64,000 nt of DNA from Eudromia elegans. Taxonomy: Eukaryota; Chordata; Aves; Tinamiformes; Tinamidae. Shown piece after piece: positions 12,901-25,542 of the stretch. The stretch lies in the NCBI GenBank assembly GCA_003342815.1, contig PTEX01000198.1, positions 592,130 to 656,129 of the forward strand, in the 5' to 3' direction. The notes beneath the pieces were generated by a model. It had not been told where the DNA came from. It was given only the letters and a program-made list of their open reading frames with translations, and made no database searches. Position numbers and translations under genes: made by a program. Every line of letters begins with the position of its first letter. Within the stretch, counting starts at the first letter, position 1.

Positions 12901-15900
12901 ATTTCCCATCTGCTGTCATCTAAAGAAGCCTCTACAAAACATGAGAACAAACTCTCCATTCTTTAAACAAACTAAATAACATGCCTAGCATAAATTCTGC
13001 CCTGTTAAGCCTTGCGCTCAGACACAACCCTTTTCAGATGCCCCCACTCCATGGTCTGAGCTGCAGCGTACTCTTGAGCTCTGAAAGTCGGCCCCACAGA
13101 AAGAGCCATTCTAGAGGCAAGTGCCAGCTAACTCATCATCATTTTATGGAGCTCACCTTCATTTTTCAGTTTTCTCAGTAGATTGTTCTCTCACAGTATT
13201 TTGCAATAACGTGTTTCATTAATTATTTTATGTGGCTATTAAGTTTCAGAGTGCGCTATCTGAAAATCTAGGCTGCTCCAGATCATGCTTTTACAGTGCT
13301 ACTCTATGATTTTCTTATCAGTTTCTATGAGATGTACTTTCTCCTGATTTAGAAGAGTATAAAAGGACCTTCNAAGTCCAATCTAAGCTAAGATTGGACT
13401 TATTCCTCCTACAGAATACCCCATTTCTGCTTAAAAAAAGGTCAGTTGCGTTTGTTTTATGGAAGAAAAAGAGTAAGCAAACACAGACTTTAGTTTTGCA
13501 TCATTTACAGAATTCAAGGTTCATTTATCACCAGACTTGAGTTGAAATGCTAATTAAGAACACAAAGAAAAGGTAATGCTATTTCAATAATTAGTAAGCA
13601 GGCAATTCTGAGAACAGCGCTATCTGATTTATCATGGGATTCTGGAAAGGTGGTGGTGGTGCCAACACACACGTGGTTTCCCTTTTGTTCACTTGTCACT
13701 TACAGCAGACACAAGGTTCTCTGGTATTTCTATCTACCAAGAGATCTGTCTGGAAGAGAGACTGAGACTTGTGAGTTGGAGCAGGATAAGGGGCTCTCCT
13801 CCTCATCCTCGTCACTGATGTACCCTCAGAAACTACCTAAAAACCAGCAGCTACAACCATTGGGAACAACGACTGAGAAATGATTCAATGATCCTCAGGT
13901 ATGTTTACTTCTGACTTGGACTGTGGACTTCTTCATGACTGAAATATGTAACAGATATGCTATTTCTAATAGCCCTCATCGCTGCAAATCCCAGCAAAGA
14001 TAACTTGGTGCTGAGGAGGCAAAGGGGGCGGGCAAGACGTGCTTTGAGTCAATTTAAAAGTTACAATTAAAATGGGAGGCAAACCCAACTGCAACAGAAA
14101 TGAATGGCAGGAGACATCACAAACACGCTGAACAAGTCAGAGTAAAAACAATTCGCACATCACCAAATGAACATACATAGGCCCTGCTTCAGCCTCTGCT
14201 GTCCAGAGGAAGCAATTAAAGCTCTCCCTGGGTTTCCAAGGAGCAGATATGTGGGAACTTCAAATGTGCATGCTAGCAGGAAGAGAAGCCATGGGAATCT
14301 CTCNCACTGTGAAGGAGATCCCCAGAGGAAGCATCAGTGGCACATTCCTAAACGAAGGCTGGTATTACTGCTGTGCACCTAAAAGACTCAGAGAGATGCT
14401 AGAGAGATGCTTGCATTTGTTTTCCTGCACTTAGTTCCNGTGGCACAATGCTTGCACTCTGTGCTAAGGAAACCTTATTACTCTTGATCAAGTCCTGTGG
14501 TCCCTAACCTACAAGCTGGCTGTAACACTGCCTATAGAAACTTTCGCTTTTTGTTTTGTTTTGGTGTTTTTTAGTATTGAAGCAATCTGCAATAGCTCAA
14601 GAAAGGCATCTATTAGCACCTATTTGAAAAAATGAGCTGAACAGCTACATGAAAAATGAATATTGTAACACTGAAGAGAGAAATAAAAAGATAAAAAGCA
14701 ATCTCTCTCAAAAAAATATAGGTCACATAGTACTACTGCACTGTTTGCAAGTTGGGGCTCACTTAGCCAACAGAAAGGTTCACAACCTGCATGCAGCCAC
14801 CGAGCCTTGCCGAGCTGGGACGTTCTGAAATAGCCTCCTGTAAGGCTATGTCTGATGGAGAAAGCATCAACCTACATCAGTGTAACACTGGAGATCAAAG
14901 AGTAGACATATATCTCAAGCACAGACCTCGTGGGGAGAGCTACAACATTATTTTAAGATTGTTCTCGAGAGTATCTACATGTTTTAGCAATACAGATATT
15001 CCTTTATCTTGCACTGGGGAATTCTTATTACCATGCTTAGATAAAAGACAAGAAGAAGAAAGACTGCTAATGCATAATAAAGGAACTGGGCAAACAATTT
15101 TAGGTCAACTCTACATATCTAATTTACAAACATTTGTTTTCCTGCAGATGCTAAGGATTAGACCAGAACAGTTAGTAATATGATTTTGGTTTGGGCAAAA
15201 CAGTGCTTTCGTTTTTAATAAAAAATGGACCAAGCATCCAAAAAAGTCGAATTATCCTTAGGGAAAATTCACAGATGGGGCTTCTTGTAGATAAGAACTT
15301 ATTGTAAAAGACAAAAGATAATTTTAAGAGTATTGTTTTCTGCTGTGTTCTTAATATTTTGGGACTGCAAATTCAAGCTATGGAAAGAAAATCCGTGTAC
15401 CAGACACTATACTCTTTGTTATACTATACTATAAATAGCATAGTAGTCTAAAGAATGCTTTCAAAAAGGGGAAGAATTGTAATAATTTTTTTTTTGATTG
15501 AGATACCTATTATATTTTATTTTCATTTTGGGTTCCCTCCACAGGATTGGTCTAGAGGAAGCACATCCTACAGAAATTTTAAGGCAGTATTTACTCTACT
15601 TTCTAGTGAATCAATGTGTCTCTAGGAGTGTAAGCAGTAATTTTTACGCCAAAGGATTCTAAGTGACCCCATAACATGAATGGGTATGAATGGGCTGTCC
15701 TTATTGCCTAATGTCTTGGAGCTCTCCTATCCTTGTCACAAAATGGCAAAAGGGATGGCATAATGTCTTGTCTCCCTGCAGACACTATTCAATTTTTANT
15801 GGAGGAGAAGAGACCTACGACCGAGTTATGAAACTTTTTGACATTTTCTGTAGCTCTGAAGCATCATTCTCCATACATCCATTAAAAGTGGTCTGGTTCA

Positions 15901-16646
15901 GCTGACCAGATGTGAAGAAAGAACTGCATTTTCACAAACACAGCCGCAGAGGTGCTACAGGATACAGACCACACAGCCACTGATCACTGAGGAGACCTAG
16001 TCTGATACACCTCGATTCTAGCCACTTCCAGTCTCCTCTTTCTTGATATCTGGTCAATGCCCATCTTGTACCAGTGGAGTTACAGTACAAGGAACAATAA
16101 ACGGCAGTGACTGGGATTCAGGAGTTCTTCANTAAAACACCTCATTTGGGAATATGAAGAACGAGTTCCTCAATCACCAGGATCTGCACCTGAACAGAAA
16201 CTAAGGGTCATCTGTCCACTCCAAGACATGATCTCATATGCAACCGAGTCATCACAGGCCACAAATATATCAGGAATAGCCTCAGGAGCTATAGGAATAG
16301 CTGATGGATGAGACAGTCTTAAAATGTTTGCAAAAGATGGAAAACACCTCTTACTCTTTGGTACTCCCCGTACATGGCTAAGTGCACGCATTGCTGAGAT
16401 GGTCTGCCTCTGTTCTTGAGCAAATCAAGGCCTAGGAGACATCATGGCCTGTATTATCCATGTGATAAACAATNATATCCATGAGTCTAATAGCTATGTC
16501 TGTTCCTCTCAAGAGGAACTGAAAATGAGATTTTGATGATTTATGAACCTACAATGAGCATTCCGTAATCTGAACTAGAAAGTCCTGAACCAAAAAATAT
16601 TTCTTACAGTAAAAGATAAACTTAAATTACTAGCAATCTTCTCTGG
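9930..16646. other. Gene-free unique DNA
   Basis: The longest frames are 155 codons at 12290-12757 on the minus strand and 130 codons at 14791-15183 on the plus strand. Neither contains a motif I recognise, and neither reads like a constrained protein. A run of 23 A lies at 11787-11809. A lone GC-box-like GGGGGCGGG occurs near 14025. A patch at about 12490-12560 faintly resembles a MIR core but is too degraded to call. About 13200-13330 has the AT-rich, low-repeat look of a conserved noncoding segment, unverified. Confidence 0.5.
11787..11809. repeat. Poly(A) tract
   Basis: Twenty-three consecutive A residues. No target-site duplication or retrocopy body was recognised upstream, so it is called a simple repeat and not the tail of a processed pseudogene. 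Confidence 0.9.
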
Positions 16647-16778
16647 TCAAATCACATAGGTCAGATTGCAGANACCTCCGGCCTATTAGTTTTAAGGTTT
16701 CACGATATAACTACTTAAATCGTGAAACCTTGAAACTAATAGGTCATAGGTCTCTGCAATCTGACCTATGTGATTTGA
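16647..16778. repeat. Long near-perfect inverted repeat (64-bp arms, 4-nt loop)
   Basis: Arms 16647-16710 and 16715-16778 are reverse complements around the loop CTAC (16711-16714). Of 64 positions I count 58 Watson-Crick pairs, two that would be G-U in RNA (16681/16744 and 16693/16732), one N (16673) and three mismatches (16678/16747, 16679/16746, 16707/16718). Pairing stops abruptly at both outer ends and no target-site duplication is apparent, so a foldback MITE is possible but unsupported. The right arm contains AGGTCA-T-AGGTCT at 16741-16753, which matches a DR1 nuclear-receptor element. Other AGGTCA/TGACCT half-sites lie at 16658 and 16762. Alternatives are a palindrome made by template switching, a hairpin-RNA locus (for either strand) or a read or assembly artefact. 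The mismatches argue somewhat against an artefact. Confidence 0.95.
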
Positions 16779-17518
16779 GATTTCTGTTGAATTTGTCAAA
16801 ATAGGNGAGATCTGAGAATGCTCATATGCCTTCATCCCACTTCATGCCAACTGCGTGCTACATAACTTCACCACTGGTAACTGCCACACACCATCACCGT
16901 TTTTATTTCTTATGGAGTTACACAATTAATTTAGCCTGGGAAAAACTAACAGCATAACCTTGTAGACATCACAGACCAAAAAAGTTAAGATCGTTCANAT
17001 GCAGAATAGTTTTTTTCTGCCCCTAGGCATAGAACACTGTGGTAGCAAGANATTCCTAGCTTATGCTACTTGACATTTCCAGATCCATTGAACCAGTTGC
17101 CTACCTCTTTCGGACGTCTGGTCTATTTCTGAATTTCTTATAGGCTCTTAACAACGAGATGATGCTAAGCAAAAGGAAAATCTTTAGAACGACAACAAAT
17201 TCATTTCTGCTCTAATTTTTGCCATGTCATCAAATGGACAGTCTCATGANTTTTGGTTAAACTTAGAGACAACTTGCCCAGGACTTCAAAATACTACAAT
17301 TTCCATTGAGTTAACGTCTTTTGGGTCTATGTCTAAATTAAAAGACTTTCAACAAGATGGAAACACTGACAGATTTCAGGCTTTTGACTTCATTCCCATA
17401 CTTAAAAGCCCACCATAGAGGGCCAGTTANGGCCTCACATGACTGCTAATCACTGCTGTGCTTCTACTGAGGAAGGAAGATGTTGATAGTTCACATTCCT
17501 AAATTTTGTGAAGGAAGG

Positions 17519-17540
17519 AGAAAACAAACAAACAAACAAA
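17519..17540. repeat. (AAAC)n microsatellite
   Basis: Four to five AAAC tetramers with an A-rich lead-in. Confidence 0.8.
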
Positions 17541-19281
17541 GAACATCTTTCCTGTTTTCACACTACGCATTAATTCAAACTCCTGATTTTTAAAGTAACT
17601 TGCAGCATGATTCATAGCTGATGCATCAAAAAAAATTGTGTCAGTTAACAGAATCGGAAAATTAAATAACTACACATAATTAGAGAAAAGTACATGAGTA
17701 CCATGAATCCTGAGTCTTAAGAATGGATGACACANTGACTGCACCTCCTTAATGTCAGAAAAAAAAACAGATATATAGTGGCAATGCACCAGCCTTTGCA
17801 AAAATTACAAAAATAACATTCTTTACAAGAGATATGAGAGAACTCCATGAACAAAACAGATAATATTAAATTAGTCAACTGAAAAACTGACAAAAATGCC
17901 TTTTACAAATAAAAAGAACACATTGCCTATTTGTTTCCAAATTAGTAACCAACTAGAATTACAAATATTTGCCACTTTGAAGGAAGCAAAGAACCAGAAA
18001 CACAAAAAGATCTGGGTTTGCCCATTTTCTCCAGTACATTGGGTTTTAACATTTATAAAGAACTAAAGAAAATACACTACCTTTTTTCTCTTGAANATTT
18101 GGCACAAAATCTTCATACTCAGAAATCAATTTGGCTAGACAGCAGATGGAGTCTTCCATTGCAGCACAAGTGGCAAAATGTGCCCACCCTTCCAGTCAAA
18201 AACAGCAAATCAATTCTCAGTAACATTTGCCTGAAGATCACAAGATGCTCACANGGACATTTCCCCACAAAACACCATTTCCTTATTCCAACCTAAAAAT
18301 GTTCTTGTCTATACAAGAATGCTATATTAAAAAGAAAGAACAAAGGAAAAAAGGCACTNAAGTATGCTTCCTAATACTGTTCAATTGCTAAGAAAAGTGT
18401 ACTAAAATACTGAGCAAGTCAGAGAGACACANCAGCAGAAGCCTATAGAAGTCCAGTGGAGGATGGGAGCAGCACACCACTNCATGGGGCAGTATCAAGT
18501 GACTATTTAAAGGTAAGCACAAGCCTGGAGGAAGATACGTGGAAATTAAAAGAGAAAGAGACAGAGAGCACATTAATTATAGCAGTTCTGTGGTTCTCCG
18601 GTATTTCAATTGAAACCACTTTATTTACAGCTCTTTACTGCTTCAGCAGTGGGCATTCCAATGACAACATTGCTCATGATGCAATTTCTAACGCAAACAA
18701 AGAGAAGGTAACCNTGGAGTGATTTGTTAACTTATACAATTAAACAAGATAAAAATGGTACAAATGAACGATGATCATGNTAAATGCATTCTGAAACAAA
18801 GCATACGATTCAATTTAAAAAGAAATGTTGCTCCTGTGACAAGTACAGTTAGCACAAAAGAACCACCTAATACAGCTCTTTCTAATACATGAGCGTATTT
18901 CCTACGATATAGTCACTTTTAATTTCAGTAATAATTTAAATTACTTATTCCGTCAAAGTATGAGATTAAGCACATTCTGCACACTCTCAAAACCAACAGA
19001 AGATCACTAGACACAGAAATCTGTTTCAGATGCTGAGCAAATTGACTTTTACTAATTTCAGAGAAGTTAACCCAGAGCTCTAAAGAAAAAAGCTTGGATC
19101 TGCTCAGGCAGGACCCATTTTACTATCTGCAGCTAGAGCAGGATGAGAGGAGAATGGGAGGAATGGAGTAGGGAAATAGGAAAGTGTTTGTTGGAGAAAT
19201 TATTGCACATAAGCAGGTCCCATGCAAGTAAGGTGCCAAAGGCTGGCTAAAATGCCTGATTCCAGAGCAGGTCACCAAGAA

Positions 19282-19318
19282 CTTTCTGTACAAACAGTGT
19301 CTTTCTGTACAAACAGTA
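19282..19318. repeat. Two-copy tandem duplication, about 20-bp period
   Basis: CTTTCTGTACAAACAGT occurs at 19282 and again at about 19301. TCTGTACAAACAGT is itself partly palindromic (CTGT...ACAG). It is a small local duplication. Confidence 0.8.
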
Positions 19319-22300
19319 ACTTCGTAAGCAGAGGCCTCAGGTTTGCAGCTAGATTCCTTCTGGGGAATCTGCAGACCACATTGCACAGTCCTCAAATGAC
19401 AATGAAAACACACATGCACAAAAACAAAATCAAGAAACAACCTCCCTGCAAAGTTTTTTCCTGCTCTTGTGATAAATCTATAACTTTTCTACTGCTGTGA
19501 AGTCTGTGGTAAATATTCAACCTCAGCATTAAAGACCAGATAAACATATTCAGCAAAGAGAATCTCATCCAATTTCACCACATTATTTTTCACAACTGTT
19601 CCAAATGAGAAGAGCCTCTTATAGACCACAGACCTCCGTCAGCCAGCTNCTCGGTCCTGTCCAAGATGCTACACCTTTACCAAAAAGATATAACTTCACA
19701 GGGGAAAACCCCTATAGCAATTTTTCATTCAGTTTTAAAAACAGAAGCAAAGTACATTTTGTCCACACTATCAGTATTTTCTCCCTCCAGATACAAATTT
19801 TTCCATCTTTTGAAATTCACAGGGTTGTGTCAAACTCTCATATATTGTCTCAAACGCTTCCCTGCTCTCCGATTTGTCATTTAAGAAAAACTTAAGAGAA
19901 TTTTTAAAGTATTTATTTAACAGAATGTTTTGAATCAGTTTCTTTCATTGTAGGAAATGTCTATCAGAAGCTGTTAGCCCTGGAGAAGGATTTTTTTTGA
20001 ACACAGAAGCTCATACACTAGTTAGCATTAATCTGAAAGGAGTACAAAAAATGATGCATGACCTTCTGTGGCCCATTTGACTATGAGTAGTTCTACATGA
20101 TATTTTGCTTTTAACAGTGGATAGCTATAGATCTTGTATCATTATGTCCTCGCAGTGGTCAGTTGCATTTACAGAAATAAAGAATGCAGGGATACATTGC
20201 TTGAAGATGTAAGCATTCCTTCTAGAGTATTCCTTTGTTGTAAAAAGTATTAAGCAGGGGGCAAACTGGTTTTTTTGCCAGGGCTTTAAAATGGTACTTT
20301 TAGTATTTCTCTCTGAGAGATTTCCCATCTGACAACCCTGGGAAGAGGGTGCCACTGACCGCACTGCCAGCTTGGCTTCAAGTTTCCGATAGAGCCAATG
20401 TAAAGACAAAGATACTCCAAAGGGTGAGTGAGTACTAAAGTTAAGCTGCTGCTGAGCTGCCCTAAAGAAGGCTCCCCTGTCTCTGTTCATTGTAAATGAA
20501 GCCTAATGAAGCCACTTGATCAGGCAAGAAGCTTGGGACAACCATACCTGGCTATCATTTAAAGCATCACATTGCTAATACTGCTGTCTTGCAGTTTGCA
20601 CCACAAATTCATTTGGTTTTTGGCATTTGGTTTATCTATAGGCAGTTAGAGCCACACGTTGCCAGTGAAGAGAAGTCACAAGGTCCTGAATGTATTGAGG
20701 AAGCGGGCTGTGACAAGGCAGANGCAAGCGATAAAAGGAGGTAGAAGTTACTGCAAAGCCAACACCAAAGATGCAATACTTTGCCATGGCTATGCTGGAG
20801 AGCCAGGAGAGAGCCACCCCTGCAATTTTTACCCCAAGCTAAAACAAACAAAACCCACACACCCGAAAACCCCTCAACACACCCTATACTGAAGCAGGTA
20901 AANCTGCCCGCCCACACCAACCACCCATTAGGAATAGTCACACTGGAAGGAGCTCTGAACATACCAAAGCGTAGCCACAGTTGAGCAGCGCGTTGCCAGC
21001 ATCCCCGTCGCACTGCTAGCACATCCAGGACACCAAGCACTTGAGCACTTTCCCCGGATGCCACTACAAGAAGGAAGTTTTGTAGGAATCTCAGCAGCCC
21101 TTAAAGTGGCTGTCATGCGTCTAAAGAAAATCTAAACGCACAGTACCACTCCCACAAAAAAACGATAGGGCTTCTTCTTATATAAGTATGTATATTATTT
21201 AACACTCAAAAACAACAGTTCTGTCACATCTATGCAAAACCAGAAGTGGTGAGGAGCTGAAGGAGAAAAAGTGAATTTTGTTTCTAATGCATGTATCCAT
21301 CTTGTTTGTTTGCCTCGAGGCAAGGCAAGGGCCCTCAGCACCTTGCAGAACAAGGACCTATACCCATTTTCTTTTTCTTCCTTTGCCGTAGCACAACGTG
21401 ACTGACGTACGTATAATTCATACAGTATTTGCATCTATTATCTCCTAGGAAATTATCTTTTGGATCTAGAAGAAAAAAAAAAAGAGACTACAAAACATCT
21501 TACAACTGAGTTAAAAACCAAATGGATGCCACCATCTTCTCAGCCACACAACTGTTCCTGCTTTTGCACTCCTCTGAATATGAGTTTTGCTCTTCCTTAA
21601 GATGTATGCATTGCTTCTGAGCTAGATGTGAAGGAGAAGGCCTAGGTGACAAAAATAACTTTCAAATAGATGTTAGTATATTCATATTGCAAAGAACATA
21701 AAAGGAGGCAGGAAGCAGAGGAGGGAAGTGTCTCTCTCATATCGCATTTAAGTGACAGTACAAGTAACAGTGACTTTTTTTTTCACTTAACTGCTCACAG
21801 ATATGGGACCATTGCATAATCTTGCAATAATCTTGCAAATTCTATTCACATCTTTTTTTTTGTGTGTGTGAGCAAAACAGGAATTGACAAAATTAAAAGC
21901 AAAAAATATATGATTTTCTTCACTCGTCACTCAAAAGAAACAGATGCAAAGGAGAGTTTTCCTATACAAACAGCTTCGTCCTACTTTATGAACTAGCCGT
22001 TCCTAACTATAACCTCCCCTTGCACAGAATATTATGTAGTGCTAAGAAGTTTCTCAAATCTCTGCAAATGAGGCATGATAAACACATTGGTTTATTGCAA
22101 ATATAAATCCATACACACACAGAAGTGTAACAGCAGGCTGACAGAAGCAGACATGCCTGTCTATCCCCATCTAAACTCACAGGGGCAAGCAGTATTAGAC
22201 AGAGGTACTCAAGGGAAAGGAGAAGACATAACTTGGCACAGAATGGCAAAAGGGGTGAAGGGAAAGCACACATTTTTGAAATATCTTTCTAGTAAAATCT

Positions 22301-23922
22301 TAGGCCAACACAAATTTCTATGACATTTCTGCGAATGGAAGGACAAAAATCTCTGGAGATTCAGTGTGAGAAGTTATTTAAAACATGCACAAATTTCTCA
22401 TGACTCTTAAAACTCAGCCTTTCAGGAAACCTATGTTCTGCACTTCAGTGAAAAAAATGGAGCAGGAGGGAAATTTAAATTCTCCCAAAATGATACAGAA
22501 AAAATAATCAGTTTCCAAAGGTGCTATTTTAGGATCACATGGAAAATTTTCTTAAAGAATACCATCCTTGGTGGCATCTTAGNTGGTCTTTGAAATAAGC
22601 CTGTATCCAACAGGAACATGACAATGCTGGCAATGCAAAGAAACAGTAAAAGCAAATAAAACTCAACTGTACTTGAAAACGTGGCTTTCTGCGATACCAC
22701 AACGACATTTCTTCATTAAAAGAAAAGGGACTTTACATGGCGCACTTTGAGAGTAACAACATAGAGCCTTTGTTATATTCAAAATCCACAGGCAGTCTCC
22801 TTGAACCTCTTCCAAANTATCCTTACACCCTGAATATTTTTTTCCTCTACCCAATGTCTTTTTAAGTTTGGAATTTGCATTCCTGATAGCCCATTACACT
22901 GTTCCATATTCTGGAAGGCTTTTCTAAACTAAATTCCAAATAATGTGCTCCCTAACCAACCCCAGAGCCCTTTTGTCACTTGTACAGGTCCNTTCCTTCC
23001 TTCCAAGTGGTGCCTCCTATTTTTCCATCCAAATGCATTCTTATGTTTTCACCCCTCTAAAGCTTCACTCTAAGAGAAATACTGATCTCCACTTTAAACA
23101 GACTTCTGTTGCAACACTTAAATCAATTTCCTTACCTTGCCTATCTTAATCAATTTCAAATAAACTGATTGGAATGACACTTTTTCCTGTTTCAAGACAA
23201 CATATAAGAGTAAAGTACCTAGAATTGTCCTAGTTAACCATTCAGTTGCATTTTAAAGTAGACTTCAATTCTTATCACCATGTAGTAACGCATATTCCAT
23301 CTTTCACATGCAAGAGACTTCTAGTTTAGAAATAGGACCCACAGGAAAAATACCTTTTAGTACATCGCTGAGTGCATTTTTGAATACATCATATAAAGTC
23401 ATTATAAAAATATGGCACTTCATAATTTCTGAATGTAATCACACAGTATTAGACAATCTTCAATTACAGCAGCATGGCCTATCTCTCCATGTCCCTTTGC
23501 GCTCTCACTTCCTAAGAAGAACATACGTACAGTGGTTTCAAGACAGAATCAATATTGATCTACATGAATGAAGCCCTCTATGCAAAATATACTCAAATTT
23601 GATCAGAAATTGTGTCTTGNGAGGAAAAATTTTTATAACTTAGTTCATATGTTCCAAAGAAACTCAAGATATCCTTCACGTGTTTTATGTAATGTTACCT
23701 TCAACAAAACTCGAATCATCCTTAGTTATTATCATCTTATGCTAATCCAAACNATAGGATAATATAAAGGGAAATAAAACATCTCATAACAAACACAGAT
23801 GTTGGAAGATCACTCATGCTGGGGAGATAAGAAGGCTCCCTGGTATTAATCAGCAAACTTAACTATAGTCAAAACCTTAGTGAACCACACTTTATGGGAG
23901 AGAAACATACATTTATACATTT

Positions 23923-23943
23923 GGGGTGGGGGGTGGGGGGAGG
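23923..23943 (+). repeat. G-rich tract (runs of 4, 6, 6 and 2 G)
   Basis: G runs are separated by single T or A bases. Only three runs reach three or more G, so it does not meet the usual four-run G-quadruplex rule without using a two-tetrad form. A purine triplex or simple low complexity is equally possible. Confidence 0.7.
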
Positions 23944-25390
23944 AAAAATATTAGTCCCTTAACATACTGTTACAACAATATCTATGTTAAACCTCAAAAG
24001 AGTCAAAACCTTCCTTGCAAACAGGGTAACAGCATGGAGGACGCTTATGCCCAGAGCCTAACACTTCTTCCAGAGGCCAAACATTTGCAAAAGTGGCCTA
24101 TACAGGAGACAGGTGTCCTAGCTTCAGATGAAGAATAGGAATTTTCTTAGAAGAAAGACAGGGAGGAAAAGTTGAAGAATCTGCTAGCAGAACAAAATAG
24201 CAANGACTACAAATAAACCACAACTCTTCTTTAGGTAAAGAAATAAGGCTGAACAATTACTGTGGCTGGAATCAGTTTGAAAGAGGGGCAAAAAAGCAGT
24301 TCAGTGCATTCAAAACATACTAATCATATATGAGGATAAGAATATAACAAAGAGCTATGCAAATAAAGGGTCGANCAATAGTGTCCTGAAGATGGAACAG
24401 ATGTAGCCTTGATGCCTATAATTCAAATACTTCTGAACAAGATAATTTTTTCCAAGTCTGGCTTCTCCGACAGAGGTACACTTCCCTGCTTTTTCCTTTG
24501 TTGCTCAAAATTACTTCAGACTTGTTAACAAAAATAGGAATTTAAAAAGGCTGTGAAGCTGACTTGCAAACAGTATTTGACAAAATTCTTTTGAAAGGAT
24601 ACTAAGAAAAATGAATTTTATTAGGGAGAGTGTTTATGCAGATTTGAGACCAGCAGAGAGAAACAGAAAATACACGAAAACAAGAGGATTAGCTTTCAGT
24701 AAGTGAAGAAAAGAGAAGTTTAAGGANGGGACATGTTCAGGTCTGTATGTACCAGAGCAATGCTTTGTATATTCTTGAATGAAGGGATGAGGGCAACACC
24801 TCTCTCCCTTCCTCTCTGAAAACCTGAACAGCTTAAATCCACAGAACACAATGTCACTTACAGTTGGTCAAAACCAGAGACAAATGGAAAGAATTCCGCA
24901 CGAACCACACAAAGCCAAAGAGCAAATTAAATCTACTGCAGGTCAACAGAAAGCAATGTGCACTTAAAAGAACAATATGAACTACTCTAGATTCATTATT
25001 GGGTTTAATAATTTTGTAGAAAATTAATATTTAAACCAAGGTTTCCGCAAATTCATGTTGAAACTGTGCAGCATTACTAACTGTGCAGCTGTGCGGTTTA
25101 GAAATAGTCTCTTTTTTCCCCCATTTTAAAGATGAAAACATTCACATGATTATATAAAGAATAACACTGACAACAGTTATACCACAGTATAAATGAGTAC
25201 GACTTCTCCCTCATAACACTGCATTCAGTCCTTATCATTTGATCTCAAGAAGAGATAGCAGATATAGTACAAGGTTCAGAAAATGAAAACATGAATAGGA
25301 TGAAGAAAGATTTCCATGCTGAAAGAGACCAAAAATTTTGAAATAATTAACAGCAGATGGAGAAAATATCAGGGATATTTAAAAAAAAAA

Positions 25391-25542
25391 NNNNNNNNNN
25401 NNNNNNNNNNNNNNNNNNNNNNNNNNNNNNNNNNNNNNNNNNNNNNNNNNNNNNNNNNNNNNNNNNNNNNNNNNNNNNNNNNNNNNNNNNNNNNNNNNNN
25501 NNNNNNNNNNNNNNNNNNNNNNNNNNNNNNNNNNNNNNNNNN
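25391..25542. other. Assembly gap, 152 N
   Basis: A run of Ns preceded by an A tract (from 25380) and followed by TTGGTTGGTT. The flanking homopolymer probably caused the break. Content is unknown. Confidence 0.98.

Larger units (their letters stand above)
16779..25390. other. Gene-free AT-rich DNA with many single Ns
   Basis: No gene is supported; all open frames are short. Single ambiguous bases are unusually dense from about 15.8 to 18.8 kb. Minor structures are an (AAAC)n run at 17519-17540, a tandem duplication at 19282-19318 and a G-rich tract at 23923-23943. The sequence around 20650-21110 is somewhat richer in G+C and CpG, but no exon or promoter could be identified. Confidence 0.55.

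Noticed and set aside
14791-15183. 130-codon open frame on the plus strand
   Set aside because: No domain, no plausible splice context identified, and the amino-acid order looks random.
23923-23943. Canonical G-quadruplex
   Set aside because: Only three runs of three or more G are present, so the standard four-run motif is not met.
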